Shown here: positions 38,949 to 48,409 of the stretch, piece after piece
Numbering within the stretch: position 1 is the stretch's first letter
How the letters are laid out: every line of letters starts with the position of its first letter
DNA from: Peptacetobacter hominis
GTDB lineage: Bacteria; Bacillota; Clostridia; Peptostreptococcales; Peptostreptococcaceae
Direction: 5' to 3'
Assembly: GCF_006861675.1 (NCBI RefSeq)
Contig: NZ_SGJB01000008.1
Span: forward strand, 44,656-108,655
DNA: 64,000 bases
Made by a program: the position numbers and the translations under genes
The notes under the pieces: model-generated
What the model was told of the DNA's origin: nothing
The model's input: the letters and a program-made list of their open reading frames with translations, nothing else
The model's database searches: none

Positions 38949-40244
38949 TTGAATATTACAGGTGTTGTTGTAGAATACAATCCTTTTCACAATGGTCATC
39001 TATATCATCTGAAATCTTCAAAAGAGATTACTGATGCAGATGCGGTTGTAGCTGTAATGAGCGGAAATTTCGTACAAAGAGGCGAACCTGCTCTTTTCGA
39101 TAAATTTACAAGAGCCGAAGCCGCAGTAAAATCCGGAGTAGATCTTGTAATAGAACTTCCCTCTCTATACGCTACACAGAGTGCTGAAATTTTCTCATAT
39201 GGTGCAGCTGCTCTTTTAAATTCACTTTCATGTATCAATTCCATATGCTTTGGAAGTGAAGCCGGAAATACAGAAGTTCTTTCAGCTTCAGCAAAAATAC
39301 TTTCATCAGAACCGGAGTCTTTCAGACAGAAACTTTCAGAGTATGTAAAATCCGGAATGCTGTTTGCAACTGCTAGATCTCTGGCTCTTTACGACTATAT
39401 AAATGAAACTTCATGTGATAATGTATCTTTTGAAAAAGATGAATTTATCAACATTATGAACTCATCAAACAATATTCTTGGACTTGAGTATATGAAAGCT
39501 CTTCTATCTTTGAAAAGTAATATATCTCCTTTTACAATAGAGAGAATAAGTTCATCTTATAATTCTCCTGTAATAGAGAGCTCCATCGCATCTGCAACTT
39601 CCATAAGGAATTCTTTTTCAGCTTCAGATGACTTACATTCTGTTCCTGATATAATAAAAGGATGTGTTCCAGAAACTACTGCAGTCACTATTCAGAAAAA
39701 ACTTGATGACGGATTTTTGCCTGTTTTTTCAGGAGATTTTTTTGAACAGATAATAACCATAGTTTTGAGAGATAGAAATATACTTGCAGATATATTCGAA
39801 ATATCAGAGGGAATTGAAAACAGAATACTGAAAGCTTCACTCACCGCCCAAAATATATCAGAACTTGAATCTATGATAAAAACAAAAAGATATACAATGA
39901 CAAGAGTAAAAAGATGCCTGAATAATATACTTCTTGGAATAAAAAAAGAAGATGTAAAGAAAGCTATGTCTCTTAAAGAAATTCCTTATATGAGAATTCT
40001 TGCATTCGGCGAAAAAGGAAGAGATATTATAAGAGAAGTTAAAAAATCATCTGATATAAAAATAATAAATAAGTTTTCAGAGATAGAACATTTTATGGAC
40101 GATGAAAATTTCAGACTTCTGATGGAATACGACATCAAATGCACTGATATATATAATTCTGTATATTATAAAAACAGAAGAGAGCTTCTCAAAGGTTCTA
40201 TGGACTATTATATAAAACCAATATATATAAAGAATGATTATTAA
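38949..40244 (+). CDS. tmcAL: tRNA(Met) cytidine acetate ligase TmcAL (YlbM)
   Basis: TmcAL, 431 residues. In B. subtilis it acetylates C34 of elongator tRNA-Met using acetate and ATP. The nucleotidyltransferase motif VVEYNPFHNGHLYHL (about 6-20) and VMSGNFVQRGEPA are intact. The start is TTG at 38949 (first residues MNITGVVVEYN), eight bases after AGGAGGTG; the frame is open further upstream without a ribosome site. It uses acetate and lies divergent from acetate kinase, a conserved neighbourhood. It is one of two plus-strand genes in the window. Confidence 0.92.
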   Translation: MNITGVVVEYNPFHNGHLYHLKSSKEITDADAVVAVMSGNFVQRGEPALFDKFTRAEAAVKSGVDLVIELPSLYATQSAEIFSYGAAALLNSLSCINSICFGSEAGNTEVLSASAKILSSEPESFRQKLSEYVKSGMLFATARSLALYDYINETSCDNVSFEKDEFINIMNSSNNILGLEYMKALLSLKSNISPFTIERISSSYNSPVIESSIASATSIRNSFSASDDLHSVPDIIKGCVPETTAVTIQKKLDDGFLPVFSGDFFEQIITIVLRDRNILADIFEISEGIENRILKASLTAQNISELESMIKTKRYTMTRVKRCLNNILLGIKKEDVKKAMSLKEIPYMRILAFGEKGRDIIREVKKSSDIKIINKFSEIEHFMDDENFRLLMEYDIKCTDIYNSVYYKNRRELLKGSMDYYIKPIYIKNDY

Positions 40245-40246
40245 AT

Positions 40247-40288
40247 AAAAAAGCTCAAAGTCGCATATTTTTAAACTTTGAGCTTTTT
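40247..40288. terminator. Bidirectional terminator between tmcAL and lipoprotein gene
   Basis: Arms AAAAAGCTCAAAGT (40247-40261) and ACTTTGAGCTTTTT (40275-40288), with A-runs and T-runs on both sides, between two convergent genes. Confidence 0.85.
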
Positions 40289-40291
40289 CAT

Positions 40292-40855
40292 TTAATTTTC
40301 TTCTTCTATTCTCAGTTCTTCTTTCATTTTTTCATCCATATAATTATCCCAATCAACAGACTTTATAGTAAGTATCGCACCTAAATTTCCCATACTTAAT
40401 TCATAAACAGCATCACCAAATACTTTTTCCGTTTCATTTCCTATATTATTTTCTACCCATTCTCTTGCCTCTTCAGTATTAACCTTTTCCGATGGTATTG
40501 TTGAACAAAAACCTAAATAAGAATCATCCCCTCTTAATACCATAAATGATGCATATCCAATTTCATGATCTTTATTAGCTCTTATATCATATGAATAATC
40601 GCTATTTACTGAATTCCAAGAATATCCATCATCTATAATAGTAGTTTTAGGCTTTTCAATTCCAGTTTCCTCAAGACTTAATATAATATCATATGCTTGT
40701 GTTCCTGATATTCCTGGCATATCATTATTTGCCTCAACTTTTACATCTTCCTTTTGTTCTACCTTTTCTTTACTTTCTTCATTATTAGAAGAACAACCTA
40801 TTAAAAGAAAGGATACAACAACCCCTAAAAATATTAATCTTATTAACTTACTCAT
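40292..40855 (-). CDS. Predicted lipoprotein of unknown function
   Basis: I do not recognise the family. Protein of 187 residues with a lipoprotein signal (MSKLIRLIFLGVVVSFLLIGC, lipobox LIGC), a charged linker (SSNNEESKEKVEQKED) and a mature domain ending EELRIEEEN. One internal Cys is present. It lacks membrane helices, so it would be an anchored extracellular domain. The ATG at 40855 gives a proper signal peptide; an ATG at 40876 has no ribosome site before it. It stands alone between terminators. Confidence 0.7.
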   Translation of the reverse strand: MSKLIRLIFLGVVVSFLLIGCSSNNEESKEKVEQKEDVKVEANNDMPGISGTQAYDIILSLEETGIEKPKTTIIDDGYSWNSVNSDYSYDIRANKDHEIGYASFMVLRGDDSYLGFCSTIPSEKVNTEEAREWVENNIGNETEKVFGDAVYELSMGNLGAILTIKSVDWDNYMDEKMKEELRIEEEN

Positions 40856-40946
40856 AAAGATAAATTCTCCCTCCATAATATAATTTATACCATTTTACCA
40901 TAAACATATAGTTGTTTCAATATTTTTACTATATCTTAATTTTATA

Positions 40947-40985
40947 ATAAAAAAGCAGAGTAGAGAATTTTCTTACCCTGCTTAA
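40947..40985 (-). terminator. Terminator after second lipoprotein gene
   Basis: Arms AAGCAGGGTA/TACTCTGCTT (40974-40983 and 40953-40962) followed by TTTTATT on the minus strand. Confidence 0.75.
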
Positions 40986-40999
40986 ATCAAAAGTATAAT

Positions 41000-41518
41000 C
41001 TATTTTATAAATTTGGCACTGTCACCAAGAGCTATTTCCTGTTTTTCTGTTTCTCCATCACTATTTTTATATTCAACAGTAAGTTTGTGCTTATTTAAAA
41101 GAGTCTTTATGTCTTTTTCTGTCATACCTTTTGTATAAAGTACAAAATTCTCTTCATATTTTGATATTCTGTCTATATCATTCTCATTAAGAGATGAATC
41201 TCCTGATATGTATCTCTGTATATCATCGGCTATACCGCAGTTATCCTTGAATTTTGGAACTGTCATCTTCATATCAGAATATTTTTCACTATATTCTGCA
41301 TATACCTCTATCTGTACAACCTTGAAATCCTCTCTGTTTATTTCCTTAAGATTCTCTATCTCTATATTTTTGTATTCCTCTATATTAGGTCCTGCAACAC
41401 TTACGTTTACCTGTATATCCGGATCCTTTTTCTCATCATCAGATGAACCGCATCCCGATAATATAAACATTGAAAGCATCATCACAGAAGCCATTATCAC
41501 AGCAATTTTTCTTTTCAT
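41000..41518 (-). CDS. Predicted lipoprotein of unknown function
   Basis: Protein of 172 residues with a clear lipoprotein signal (MKRKIAVIMASVMMLSMFIL, lipobox LSGC) followed by GSSDDEKKDPD. The mature domain is mixed alpha/beta with no recognised motif. It does not resemble the neighbouring 40292-40855 lipoprotein beyond the signal. GGAGGAG precedes the ATG at rather long spacing (about 13 bases). It is monocistronic, bounded by terminators. Confidence 0.7.
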   Translation of the reverse strand: MKRKIAVIMASVMMLSMFILSGCGSSDDEKKDPDIQVNVSVAGPNIEEYKNIEIENLKEINREDFKVVQIEVYAEYSEKYSDMKMTVPKFKDNCGIADDIQRYISGDSSLNENDIDRISKYEENFVLYTKGMTEKDIKTLLNKHKLTVEYKNSDGETEKQEIALGDSAKFIK

Positions 41519-41621
41519 AATTTATATTTGCTCCTCCTTATTATGTACTATCAGTTTATTATAACACAAATACCGGAATTATTTTAGTGAAGAGACAATT
41601 TTTTTGAACATATCCACAAAT

Positions 41622-41655
41622 ACAAAACCGCCGGTATCTGTTCCGACGGTTTTTA
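41622..41655 (-). terminator. Terminator after CofE-like gene
   Basis: Minus-strand arms ACCGTCGG/CCGGCGGT around AACAGATA, followed by TTTTGT, after the stop codon at 41669. Confidence 0.75.
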
Positions 41656-41668
41656 TTTTCATATACTA

Positions 41669-42859
41669 TTAATTTGTAAAGTTGTCAAAATATCCCTGTA
41701 TGTGTACTATAGGAGTTCCTTTGTCCCCACTTCCTGATGTAAGGTCACAAAGTGAACCTATAAGGTCTGTAAGTCTTCTAGGAGTTGTTCCCTGAGATAC
41801 CATTGAACCTACTAAATCCTCATCTTTATTTTTTATATACTCAGATATAGCATTTTTAAGTTCTTCACCCTCAAGATTTGCAAAGTTGTTATCTGCAAGA
41901 TATTTAAGTTTAACTTCATTTGGAGTTCCTTCAAGTCCTGGAGTATATGCTGGAGATACAACTGGATCTGCAAGTTCCCATATTTTTCCTACAGGATCTT
42001 TGAAAGCCCCATCTCCATATACCATTACTTCAACTTTTTTACCTGTTTTCTCAGCAAACTGTCTGCTTACTTCGTTTACGAATACATCACAGTCTCTTGG
42101 GAAAAGTTTTACTCTTTCCTCAGTAGATTTATTTGTTCCAAGAAGACCGTAATCTGCATTGTATCCACTTCCATTTACTGGGGCATTAAGCACATCGTCA
42201 AGTCCAAGAACAACTTCTGCACCTGCATTTTTAAGTATTCTTTTAGTTCTTTTTCTTGTATGTATATCACATGTAAGAACATTTTTTGTATAATCAAGTA
42301 TAACTTTTGGGTTATTTGCAAAAACAACCTCAACCTCTGCACCTTCAGCTTTTATAAGCTCTGAATAGTAATCTACATAATCTACACCTGTAAATGTATG
42401 TTTATTCTCTCCGAAAAGCTCTCTGTATCTTTCAAGAGAAAGAACATCTGAATAAGGATTTACACCCTTTTCATCAAGAAGTTCTATATCTACAAGATGG
42501 TTTCCAACTTCATCAGAAGGATAGCTAAGCATTAATACTACTTTTTTTACACCTCTTGCTATACCTTTCAGACATATTGCAAATCTGTTTCTACTTAATA
42601 TAGGGAATATTACTCCTAGAGTTTCTCCTCCTGTTTTAGCCTTTATATCAGCTGCTATATCATCAACTGTAGCATAGTTTCCCTGAGCTCTTGCAACTAT
42701 TGCCTCTGTTACGGCAACTACGTCTTTGTCTCTCATTTCATAGTTTTCACTTGCTGCAGCTTCAAGAACAGAATTTACAACTATTGTTGCTAAATCGTCC
42801 CCTTCTCTTATAATCGGTGCTCTTACACCTCTTGATATTGTACCAACTTTTCTTTCCAT
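41669..42859 (-). CDS. CofE-like (F420-0:L-glutamate ligase family) protein
   Basis: Protein of 396 residues that I recognise as the Firmicute branch of the coenzyme F420-0:gamma-glutamyl ligase (CofE/FbiB N-domain) family; segments include TISRGVRAPIIREGDDLATIV, VVAVTEAIVARAQGN, GDGAFKDPVG and the glycine/serine-rich C-terminus LTSGSGDKGTPIVHIQGY. True CofE proteins are about 250 residues, so this one is longer. Clostridia generally do not make F420 and no other F420 gene is in the window, so a different glutamyl or amino acid ligation is likely. AAAGGTG precedes the ATG. Monocistronic. Confidence 0.75.
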   Translation of the reverse strand: MERKVGTISRGVRAPIIREGDDLATIVVNSVLEAAASENYEMRDKDVVAVTEAIVARAQGNYATVDDIAADIKAKTGGETLGVIFPILSRNRFAICLKGIARGVKKVVLMLSYPSDEVGNHLVDIELLDEKGVNPYSDVLSLERYRELFGENKHTFTGVDYVDYYSELIKAEGAEVEVVFANNPKVILDYTKNVLTCDIHTRKRTKRILKNAGAEVVLGLDDVLNAPVNGSGYNADYGLLGTNKSTEERVKLFPRDCDVFVNEVSRQFAEKTGKKVEVMVYGDGAFKDPVGKIWELADPVVSPAYTPGLEGTPNEVKLKYLADNNFANLEGEELKNAISEYIKNKDEDLVGSMVSQGTTPRRLTDLIGSLCDLTSGSGDKGTPIVHIQGYFDNFTN

Positions 42860-42948
42860 AAGTATATCACCTTTCTGAAGTAAATATTTATTTTGGATAT
42901 TTCTATTCTATATTATCCGAAAATATTTCCGGATAATTATATTCAATG

Positions 42949-43437
42949 TTATTTTAGACCTTCTCTGTTTTTTCTTATTTCGTGAAGTATAGCCTCTACA
43001 TGCTCCTCGACTTCATATAAAAGACCATCCACATACTCTACAGATCCTTTTCTCATCTCTTCGGCATATTCTTTTGCATTTCTTACAATTTCAGATGATT
43101 TTCTTTCAGCTTCCTGAACATGTCTGCTACTGTCTATATACTCTTTTACAGCATCCTCGGCATCTTTTTTTATCTCTTCAGCTTTTTCTTCAGCATCTTC
43201 TATTATTTTTTTTGCTTCTTCTATAGCTGTATTTATTATATCATTTCTCTCTTCTGCGATATTTACTGCCTGTCTCATTTCTTTTGGAAGAACTCTTTTG
43301 ATATCACTTATTATATCCATCATATCATTTTTATCAACTGTACACTTTCCATGAGAAAATCTTGTGGCAGGAGCCTCCTCAAGCATATACTCAAGTTCGT
43401 TTATAAGTTCAAAAATATGTGATTCTTCAATCTGCAT
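42949..43437 (-). CDS. Coiled-coil protein, ATPase-subunit/DivIVA-like
   Basis: Acidic/basic helical protein of 162 residues with a long coiled coil from about 60 to 150 (EEAKKIIEDAEEKAEEIKKDAEDAV, E-E-K-rich). Such proteins are annotated as ATP synthase subunit B/E-like or DivIVA-like, but the function is unknown. The N-terminal 55 residues form a separate domain. It is three bases downstream of coaD and likely in an operon with coaD and rsmD, a conserved clostridial arrangement. Confidence 0.7.
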   Translation of the reverse strand: MQIEESHIFELINELEYMLEEAPATRFSHGKCTVDKNDMMDIISDIKRVLPKEMRQAVNIAEERNDIINTAIEEAKKIIEDAEEKAEEIKKDAEDAVKEYIDSSRHVQEAERKSSEIVRNAKEYAEEMRKGSVEYVDGLLYEVEEHVEAILHEIRKNREGLK

Positions 43438-43439
43438 TG

Positions 43440-43943
43440 TTATATTTCCTTTCTTTCCATTTTTATTTTTAATTCTCTTAAAACCTCTTTTGGAACAAGA
43501 TTCTGTATATCTGCACCAAAATAAAGAACTTCTTTTATAAGAGATGAGCTTATAAAAGAGAATTTCGTATTGCTTGGCAGGAATATTGTTTCTATTGATG
43601 AATCAAGCTCCCTGTTCATATGCGCCATCTGAAGTTCGTAGTCGACATCCGCAGCACTTCTTATTCCTCTGACAAGAGCGTGTATTCCATTCTCTTCACA
43701 ATACTTAACCAAAAGGCCTTCAAAAGATATAACCTTTACATTTTCTATATCTTTGGTACACTCTTCCACAAGCTTTAGTCTTTCCTCAAGAGTGAATAGA
43801 GTCTTTTTATTTGGATTTACAAGTATTCCGACCTGAAATTCATCAAAAAGTTTCGATGCTCTTCTTATAACGTCGAGATGACCATTGGTTATAGGGTCAA
43901 AACTACCTGCAAATATAGCTTTTTTTATAGTACATTTATCCAT
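43440..43943 (-). CDS. coaD: Phosphopantetheine adenylyltransferase
   Basis: CoaD, 167 residues, penultimate step of CoA synthesis. FAGSFDPITNGHLDVIRRA carries the HxGH nucleotidyltransferase motif, and LVRGIRSAADVDYELQMA and the C-terminal SSSLIKEV are signature segments. It overlaps rsmD by eight bases, the usual partner. Confidence 0.96.
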   Translation of the reverse strand: MDKCTIKKAIFAGSFDPITNGHLDVIRRASKLFDEFQVGILVNPNKKTLFTLEERLKLVEECTKDIENVKVISFEGLLVKYCEENGIHALVRGIRSAADVDYELQMAHMNRELDSSIETIFLPSNTKFSFISSSLIKEVLYFGADIQNLVPKEVLRELKIKMERKEI

Positions 43944-44499
43944 TTATATCTCCCCATTTATAGAAGCTAAGCAGTGTTATTCCGTATTTCTTTTCCTTTA
44001 TCATCTCTATATTTCCGATTTTTTCAGGAAGAGTGTCCGCTTTATCATGCTCAACAACTATTATTCCATCTTCATCTAAAATATTTTCTTTTTCTATTCT
44101 TTCTATACAATCCACAAAAAGTCCTTCATAATAGGGTGGATCCATAAATATTACATCAAATTTCTCATTTTTTCTTCCCATAAGGGCTATGGTATCTTTA
44201 TAATCTGAAACTATAATCTGACTTTCGCTTTGAAATCTTGCTTTTTCCACATTCTTTTGTACTATTTTTATACTGTCTCTGCTTTTGTCCGAAAAAACAC
44301 ATTTCTCAGCGCCTCTGGATAAACATTCTATCCCAAGAGATCCTGTTCCCGCAAATAAATCAAGAACGTTGCTGTCCATTATATATTCATTTATTATATT
44401 GAACATAGATTCCTTTACCCTATCTGTCGTAGGTCTTACTCTATCATCTTTAGGAGCCTCAAGTTTTAGTCCTCTGGCTCTACCTGAAACTACTCTCAT
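43936..44499 (-). CDS. rsmD: 16S rRNA (guanine-966-N2)-methyltransferase
   Basis: RsmD, 187 residues, SAM-dependent N2 methylation of G966. MRVVSGRARGLKLEAP and RPTTDRVKESMFNI at the N-terminus, NVLDLFAGTGSLGIECLSRGA (motif I) and the catalytic FMDPPY motif are present. The ATG follows GAGGGG. The 3' end overlaps coaD. Confidence 0.95.
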   Translation of the reverse strand: MRVVSGRARGLKLEAPKDDRVRPTTDRVKESMFNIINEYIMDSNVLDLFAGTGSLGIECLSRGAEKCVFSDKSRDSIKIVQKNVEKARFQSESQIIVSDYKDTIALMGRKNEKFDVIFMDPPYYEGLFVDCIERIEKENILDEDGIIVVEHDKADTLPEKIGNIEMIKEKKYGITLLSFYKWGDING

Positions 44500-44557
44500 A
44501 AACTACCCCTCTCTGTATATTCTATCATATCCTTTAATGTAATTTCATCGTTTTCCT

Positions 44558-46621
44558 TTAATTAAGATATATATCTTCATTTATATTGCTGAATTTTTCC
44601 ATTATTTCATTTTTTATCATTCTATTTTCCGCTTTTTCAAGCTTTGGATCCTCAGAAATCATAATTCTGGCTTCATGCTGCACAGTCTTTAAAATCTTCA
44701 TATGTTTAAAAAGATTTGCTACCTTAAGCTGAGGAACACCATGCTGCATTGTTCCAAAAAATTCTCCTGGACCTCTTATTTCAAGGTCCTTTTCTGATAT
44801 CTTGAATCCATCATTTGTATCTTCCATTATTTCCATTCTTTTTGCACATACATCGCTTTTTGATCCGTATATAAGAACACAGTATGATTTATGTTTTCCT
44901 CTTCCCACGCGTCCTCTCAGCTGATGTAGCTGTGCAAGTCCAAATCTTTCGGCATTTTCTATTATCATAAGTGTTGCATTGGGAACATTTACTCCCACTT
45001 CTATTACTGTAGTAGATACCAGTATATCAATTTCTTTATTTTTAAAGGCATTCATTATCTCATCTTTTTCAGATGGTCTCATTTTTCCATGAAGAAGCCC
45101 CAATCTCAAATCAGGAAAATATTCATGTTTAAGTTCCTCAACTGTCTCCGTCGCTGATTTTAAATCGAGAGTTTCACTTTCTTCAACAAGCGGACAAACT
45201 ATATATACCTGTCTTCCCTTGTCTACTTCTTTTCTGACAAGAGTTGAGTATACTTTATCCCTTTTCTTTTTCTCGACAGCCATGGTTTCTATCTTTTGTC
45301 TTCCTGGTGGAAGTTCATCTATCACCGATATATCCAAATCTCCATAAAGTATAAGCGCAAGAGTTCTCGGAATAGGAGTTGCCGTCATTACCATCATATC
45401 CGGATTTTTACCTTTTGATGACAGTCTTCCTCTCTGTCTTACTCCGAATCTGTGCTGCTCATCGGTTATAACAAGACCTATATTTGAAAATTCGACATTA
45501 TCTTCTATAAGTGCATGAGTTCCTATAACTATATCTGTTTCACCAGAAGCTATTTCATAAAGCATTTTTTCCTTGTTTTTCTTACTCACACTTCCTGTAA
45601 GCAATGCTATTTTTATTCCCATAGGTTCAAGTATTTCAGAAAATGATTCAAAATGCTGTTGTGCCAGAATTTCTGTAGGAGCCATCATCGCTCCCTGATA
45701 TCCGTTGAATACACAGTTTGCAAGTGCAATCATTGCTACCACTGTCTTTCCACTTCCAACATCACCCTGTACAAGTCTGCTCATAACTATATCAGAACAC
45801 ATATCCGCATTTATTTCATTCAGTGCTCTTGTCTGTGCGGCTGTAAGTTTAAATGGAAGTCTTTTCAGTACTTCTTCCACTTTTTCGCTGTTTTCAAATA
45901 CTATTCCTTTTTCATCTCCTTTTCCTCCTTTGAACATAAAAAGTCCAAGCTGGAGTATAAGAAGCTCTTCAAATATCAATCTATACAAAGCAACCTTGAG
46001 TGCTGCTTTATCTTTTGGAAAATGTATATTTTTTATTGCGTAATCTATACTGCAAAGCCTGTATTTTTCAATCAGATGTTTAGGCATATACTCTGGAATA
46101 GCTATTTCTCTGCTATCGAATACATTTCGTATCATTCCGCTTATATCTCTATTTGTTATACCATATGAAAGAGGATAAACAGGCATTACTTTCCCTGTTG
46201 TTTTTGGATCCTTTGACCGGTATTCTATCTCACATGATGTTAGTTCGACAAAATTGCCGCTTCTTTTGACCTTTCCAAATACAAGGATTCCATCTCCTGC
46301 TCTGAATGTATTCTTTATATATTCTCTGTTGAAAAAAACAAGTTTTGCAAAGCCTGTGTCATCTTTGACATCAACCCTTGTAAGAACCATTCCTTTTTTA
46401 GGAGAATAGCTCTCTATATTTGTTATAACAGCTTTTATAGTGGCTTTTTCCTCATCTTCAAGCTGAATTATTTTTTTTATTGTACTTCTGTCTTCAAACT
46501 GCCTCGGAAAATAATACAATAAATCCTTTACTGTATATATTCCCAACCTATTCAGTTTTGCAGCTCTTTTAGGGCCTATTCCCTTTACATATTGTACATT
46601 TTCCTTTATCAAGTTTATCAT
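44558..46621 (-). CDS. recG: ATP-dependent DNA helicase RecG
   Basis: RecG, 687 residues, branch-migration helicase rescuing stalled forks. N-terminal wedge/OB domain, then helicase motifs: RLVQGDVGSGKTVVA (motif I), DEQHRFGV (II), MTATPIPRT (III), and GLLHGKMRPSEK, STTVIEVGVNVPNATLM, QLHQLRGRVGRG (IV-VI). In this family it lies next to fakA; here a terminator lies between them. Confidence 0.96.
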   Translation of the reverse strand: MINLIKENVQYVKGIGPKRAAKLNRLGIYTVKDLLYYFPRQFEDRSTIKKIIQLEDEEKATIKAVITNIESYSPKKGMVLTRVDVKDDTGFAKLVFFNREYIKNTFRAGDGILVFGKVKRSGNFVELTSCEIEYRSKDPKTTGKVMPVYPLSYGITNRDISGMIRNVFDSREIAIPEYMPKHLIEKYRLCSIDYAIKNIHFPKDKAALKVALYRLIFEELLILQLGLFMFKGGKGDEKGIVFENSEKVEEVLKRLPFKLTAAQTRALNEINADMCSDIVMSRLVQGDVGSGKTVVAMIALANCVFNGYQGAMMAPTEILAQQHFESFSEILEPMGIKIALLTGSVSKKNKEKMLYEIASGETDIVIGTHALIEDNVEFSNIGLVITDEQHRFGVRQRGRLSSKGKNPDMMVMTATPIPRTLALILYGDLDISVIDELPPGRQKIETMAVEKKKRDKVYSTLVRKEVDKGRQVYIVCPLVEESETLDLKSATETVEELKHEYFPDLRLGLLHGKMRPSEKDEIMNAFKNKEIDILVSTTVIEVGVNVPNATLMIIENAERFGLAQLHQLRGRVGRGKHKSYCVLIYGSKSDVCAKRMEIMEDTNDGFKISEKDLEIRGPGEFFGTMQHGVPQLKVANLFKHMKILKTVQHEARIMISEDPKLEKAENRMIKNEIMEKFSNINEDIYLN

Positions 46622-46701
46622 ATTGCATCACCCGTAGTCTGTATACGTTTATTCTGAATTATCCATAATTTTTATCCTGTATGATTGATTTTATCACACA
46701 G

Positions 46702-46747
46702 AAAAATCCTGTACAACCTCATTATACAAATGATTATGCACAGGATA
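46702..46747 (-). terminator. Terminator after fakA
   Basis: Long hairpin with arms ATCCTGTGCA/TGTACAGGAT plus partial inner pairing, then TTTTTC on the minus strand, between fakA and recG. Confidence 0.75.
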
Positions 46748-46771
46748 TAATTTCTTTTATATATTCTGTTA

Positions 46772-48394
46772 TTATTCTATAGATATCAGATAATAATATA
46801 GAGGCTGTCCACCATAATAAAGTTCTATATCTATATCATCATATTTTGCTTCAAGTTCTTCTCTAAGTGCTTCTGCCTGCTCTTCTGTAACATCTTCACC
46901 GTAGAAAAGAGTTATTATAGATGTATCTTCATCTGACATCTTTTCTATAAGTTCTTTTGTTACCTCTTCAACCTCATCACCGGCAGCTGCCATTTCTTTT
47001 TCAGCTATACCTATTATATTACCTTCTCTTATTTCTATTCCGTTCATTACAGTATCTCTTACCGCAAATGTAACCTGTCCTGATTTAACATATTCAAGAG
47101 CTTCTGTCATTGCTGACTCATTTTCTTCTGCTGTTGCTTCAGGATTGAATGATACAAGAGCACTTACCGCCTGTGGAATATTTTTAGTAGGTATTACTAT
47201 TATATTCTTTTCACTAAGTTCTTTTGCCTGATTTGCAGCCATTATTATATTGCTGTTATTTGGAAGTATAAATATGTTTTTTGCATTTATACTGTTTATA
47301 GCCTTCATGAAATCCTCTGTACTTGGATTCATTGTCTGTCCACCTTCTATTATGTGGTCTACTCCAAAATCTCTGAATATAGTTGCAAGACCATCTCCCA
47401 TAGAAGTAGAAATAAATGCAAATTCTTTTTCTTCTGCAGGTGCCTGTGCACTTTCTTCGTTAAGTATATGTTCATGCTGCATTCTCATGTTTTCTATTTT
47501 TATTGTAAGAAGCTGTCCATATTTTAATGCTTCCTGAAGTACATTTCCTGGCTCATTTGTATGAACATGAACTTTTATAACTCCCTCATCACCAACTACA
47601 GCAAGGCTATCTCCATATCCAAGCATTATATCTCTTATTCCTGTATCATCTATTTTGTCTGATTCAAGTATAAATTCAGTGCAGTATCCAAATTTTATAT
47701 CTTCATCAGTGTGAGCTCCTGCCTGTGGAACAGAAACTGCTGCTGCAGCTTTTTCAGCCTGTGACTCAGCTTTGACCGGCGTTCCTTTTATAGAAAGATA
47801 CATACCTTCTATTATAAGAGCAAGACCTTTACCCCCTGAGTCTACAACACCTGCATCTTTAAGATTTTTAAGAAGATTTGGAGTGTTATCAAGAGATCTG
47901 TTTGCCTCTTTTGTAACTCTTTCAAGGAATCTTTCTATATCTTTTTCTTTTTTGGCAAGTTTTACAGCATAATCCCCAGTTTCTCTTATAACTGTAAGTA
48001 TAGTCCCTTCAACCGGCTTGATTACAGCTTTATATGCTGTATCAGCTCCTCCTTTGAATGCTTTTGCCATATCCATAGTTGTAAGCTGTTCTTTTCCGTC
48101 TACAGCCTTTGCTATACCTCTTATTATCTGAGATAATATAACACCAGAGTTTCCTCTTGCTCCCATAAGAGAACCTTTTGACATTGCCTTTGCAACTTTT
48201 GTTATATCTTCTTCCTCAACTTTTGCAAGTTCCTTCATTGCATAAGATATTGTAAGAGACATATTTGTACCTGTATCCCCATCTGGAACAGGGAAAACAT
48301 TAAGCTTGTCTACAAGCTCTTTATTATTCTGAAGATTAGCAGCACCAGAAACAAACATCTCTCTGAATGCCTTAGCTTTTATATATTCAGTCAT
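46772..48394 (-). CDS. fakA: Fatty acid kinase ATP-binding subunit FakA (DAK2/YloV)
   Basis: FakA-type protein, 540 residues. An N-terminal DhaL/DAK2 domain (about 1-200: FPVPDGDTGTNMSLT, with the ADP/Mg aspartates, and GARGNSGVILSQI) is followed by a middle and a C-terminal domain (FILPNNSNIIMAANQ). In Staphylococcus it phosphorylates fatty acids bound to FakB proteins for phospholipid synthesis. FakB is not in the window. The Asp23-like YloU gene lies 15 bases upstream. Confidence 0.92.
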   Translation of the reverse strand: MTEYIKAKAFREMFVSGAANLQNNKELVDKLNVFPVPDGDTGTNMSLTISYAMKELAKVEEEDITKVAKAMSKGSLMGARGNSGVILSQIIRGIAKAVDGKEQLTTMDMAKAFKGGADTAYKAVIKPVEGTILTVIRETGDYAVKLAKKEKDIERFLERVTKEANRSLDNTPNLLKNLKDAGVVDSGGKGLALIIEGMYLSIKGTPVKAESQAEKAAAAVSVPQAGAHTDEDIKFGYCTEFILESDKIDDTGIRDIMLGYGDSLAVVGDEGVIKVHVHTNEPGNVLQEALKYGQLLTIKIENMRMQHEHILNEESAQAPAEEKEFAFISTSMGDGLATIFRDFGVDHIIEGGQTMNPSTEDFMKAINSINAKNIFILPNNSNIIMAANQAKELSEKNIIVIPTKNIPQAVSALVSFNPEATAEENESAMTEALEYVKSGQVTFAVRDTVMNGIEIREGNIIGIAEKEMAAAGDEVEEVTKELIEKMSDEDTSIITLFYGEDVTEEQAEALREELEAKYDDIDIELYYGGQPLYYYLISIE

Positions 48395-48409
48395 TATTTT
48401 CCTCCTAAA

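Noticed and set aside
42900..42948. Hairpin ATTATCCG/CGGATAAT between the coiled-coil and CofE-like genes
   Set aside because: No T-run follows on either strand, so I did not list it as a terminator.
45653..46168. Plus-strand frame of 171 codons
   Set aside because: Antisense to recG; Cys/Tyr/Phe-rich content with no ribosome site.
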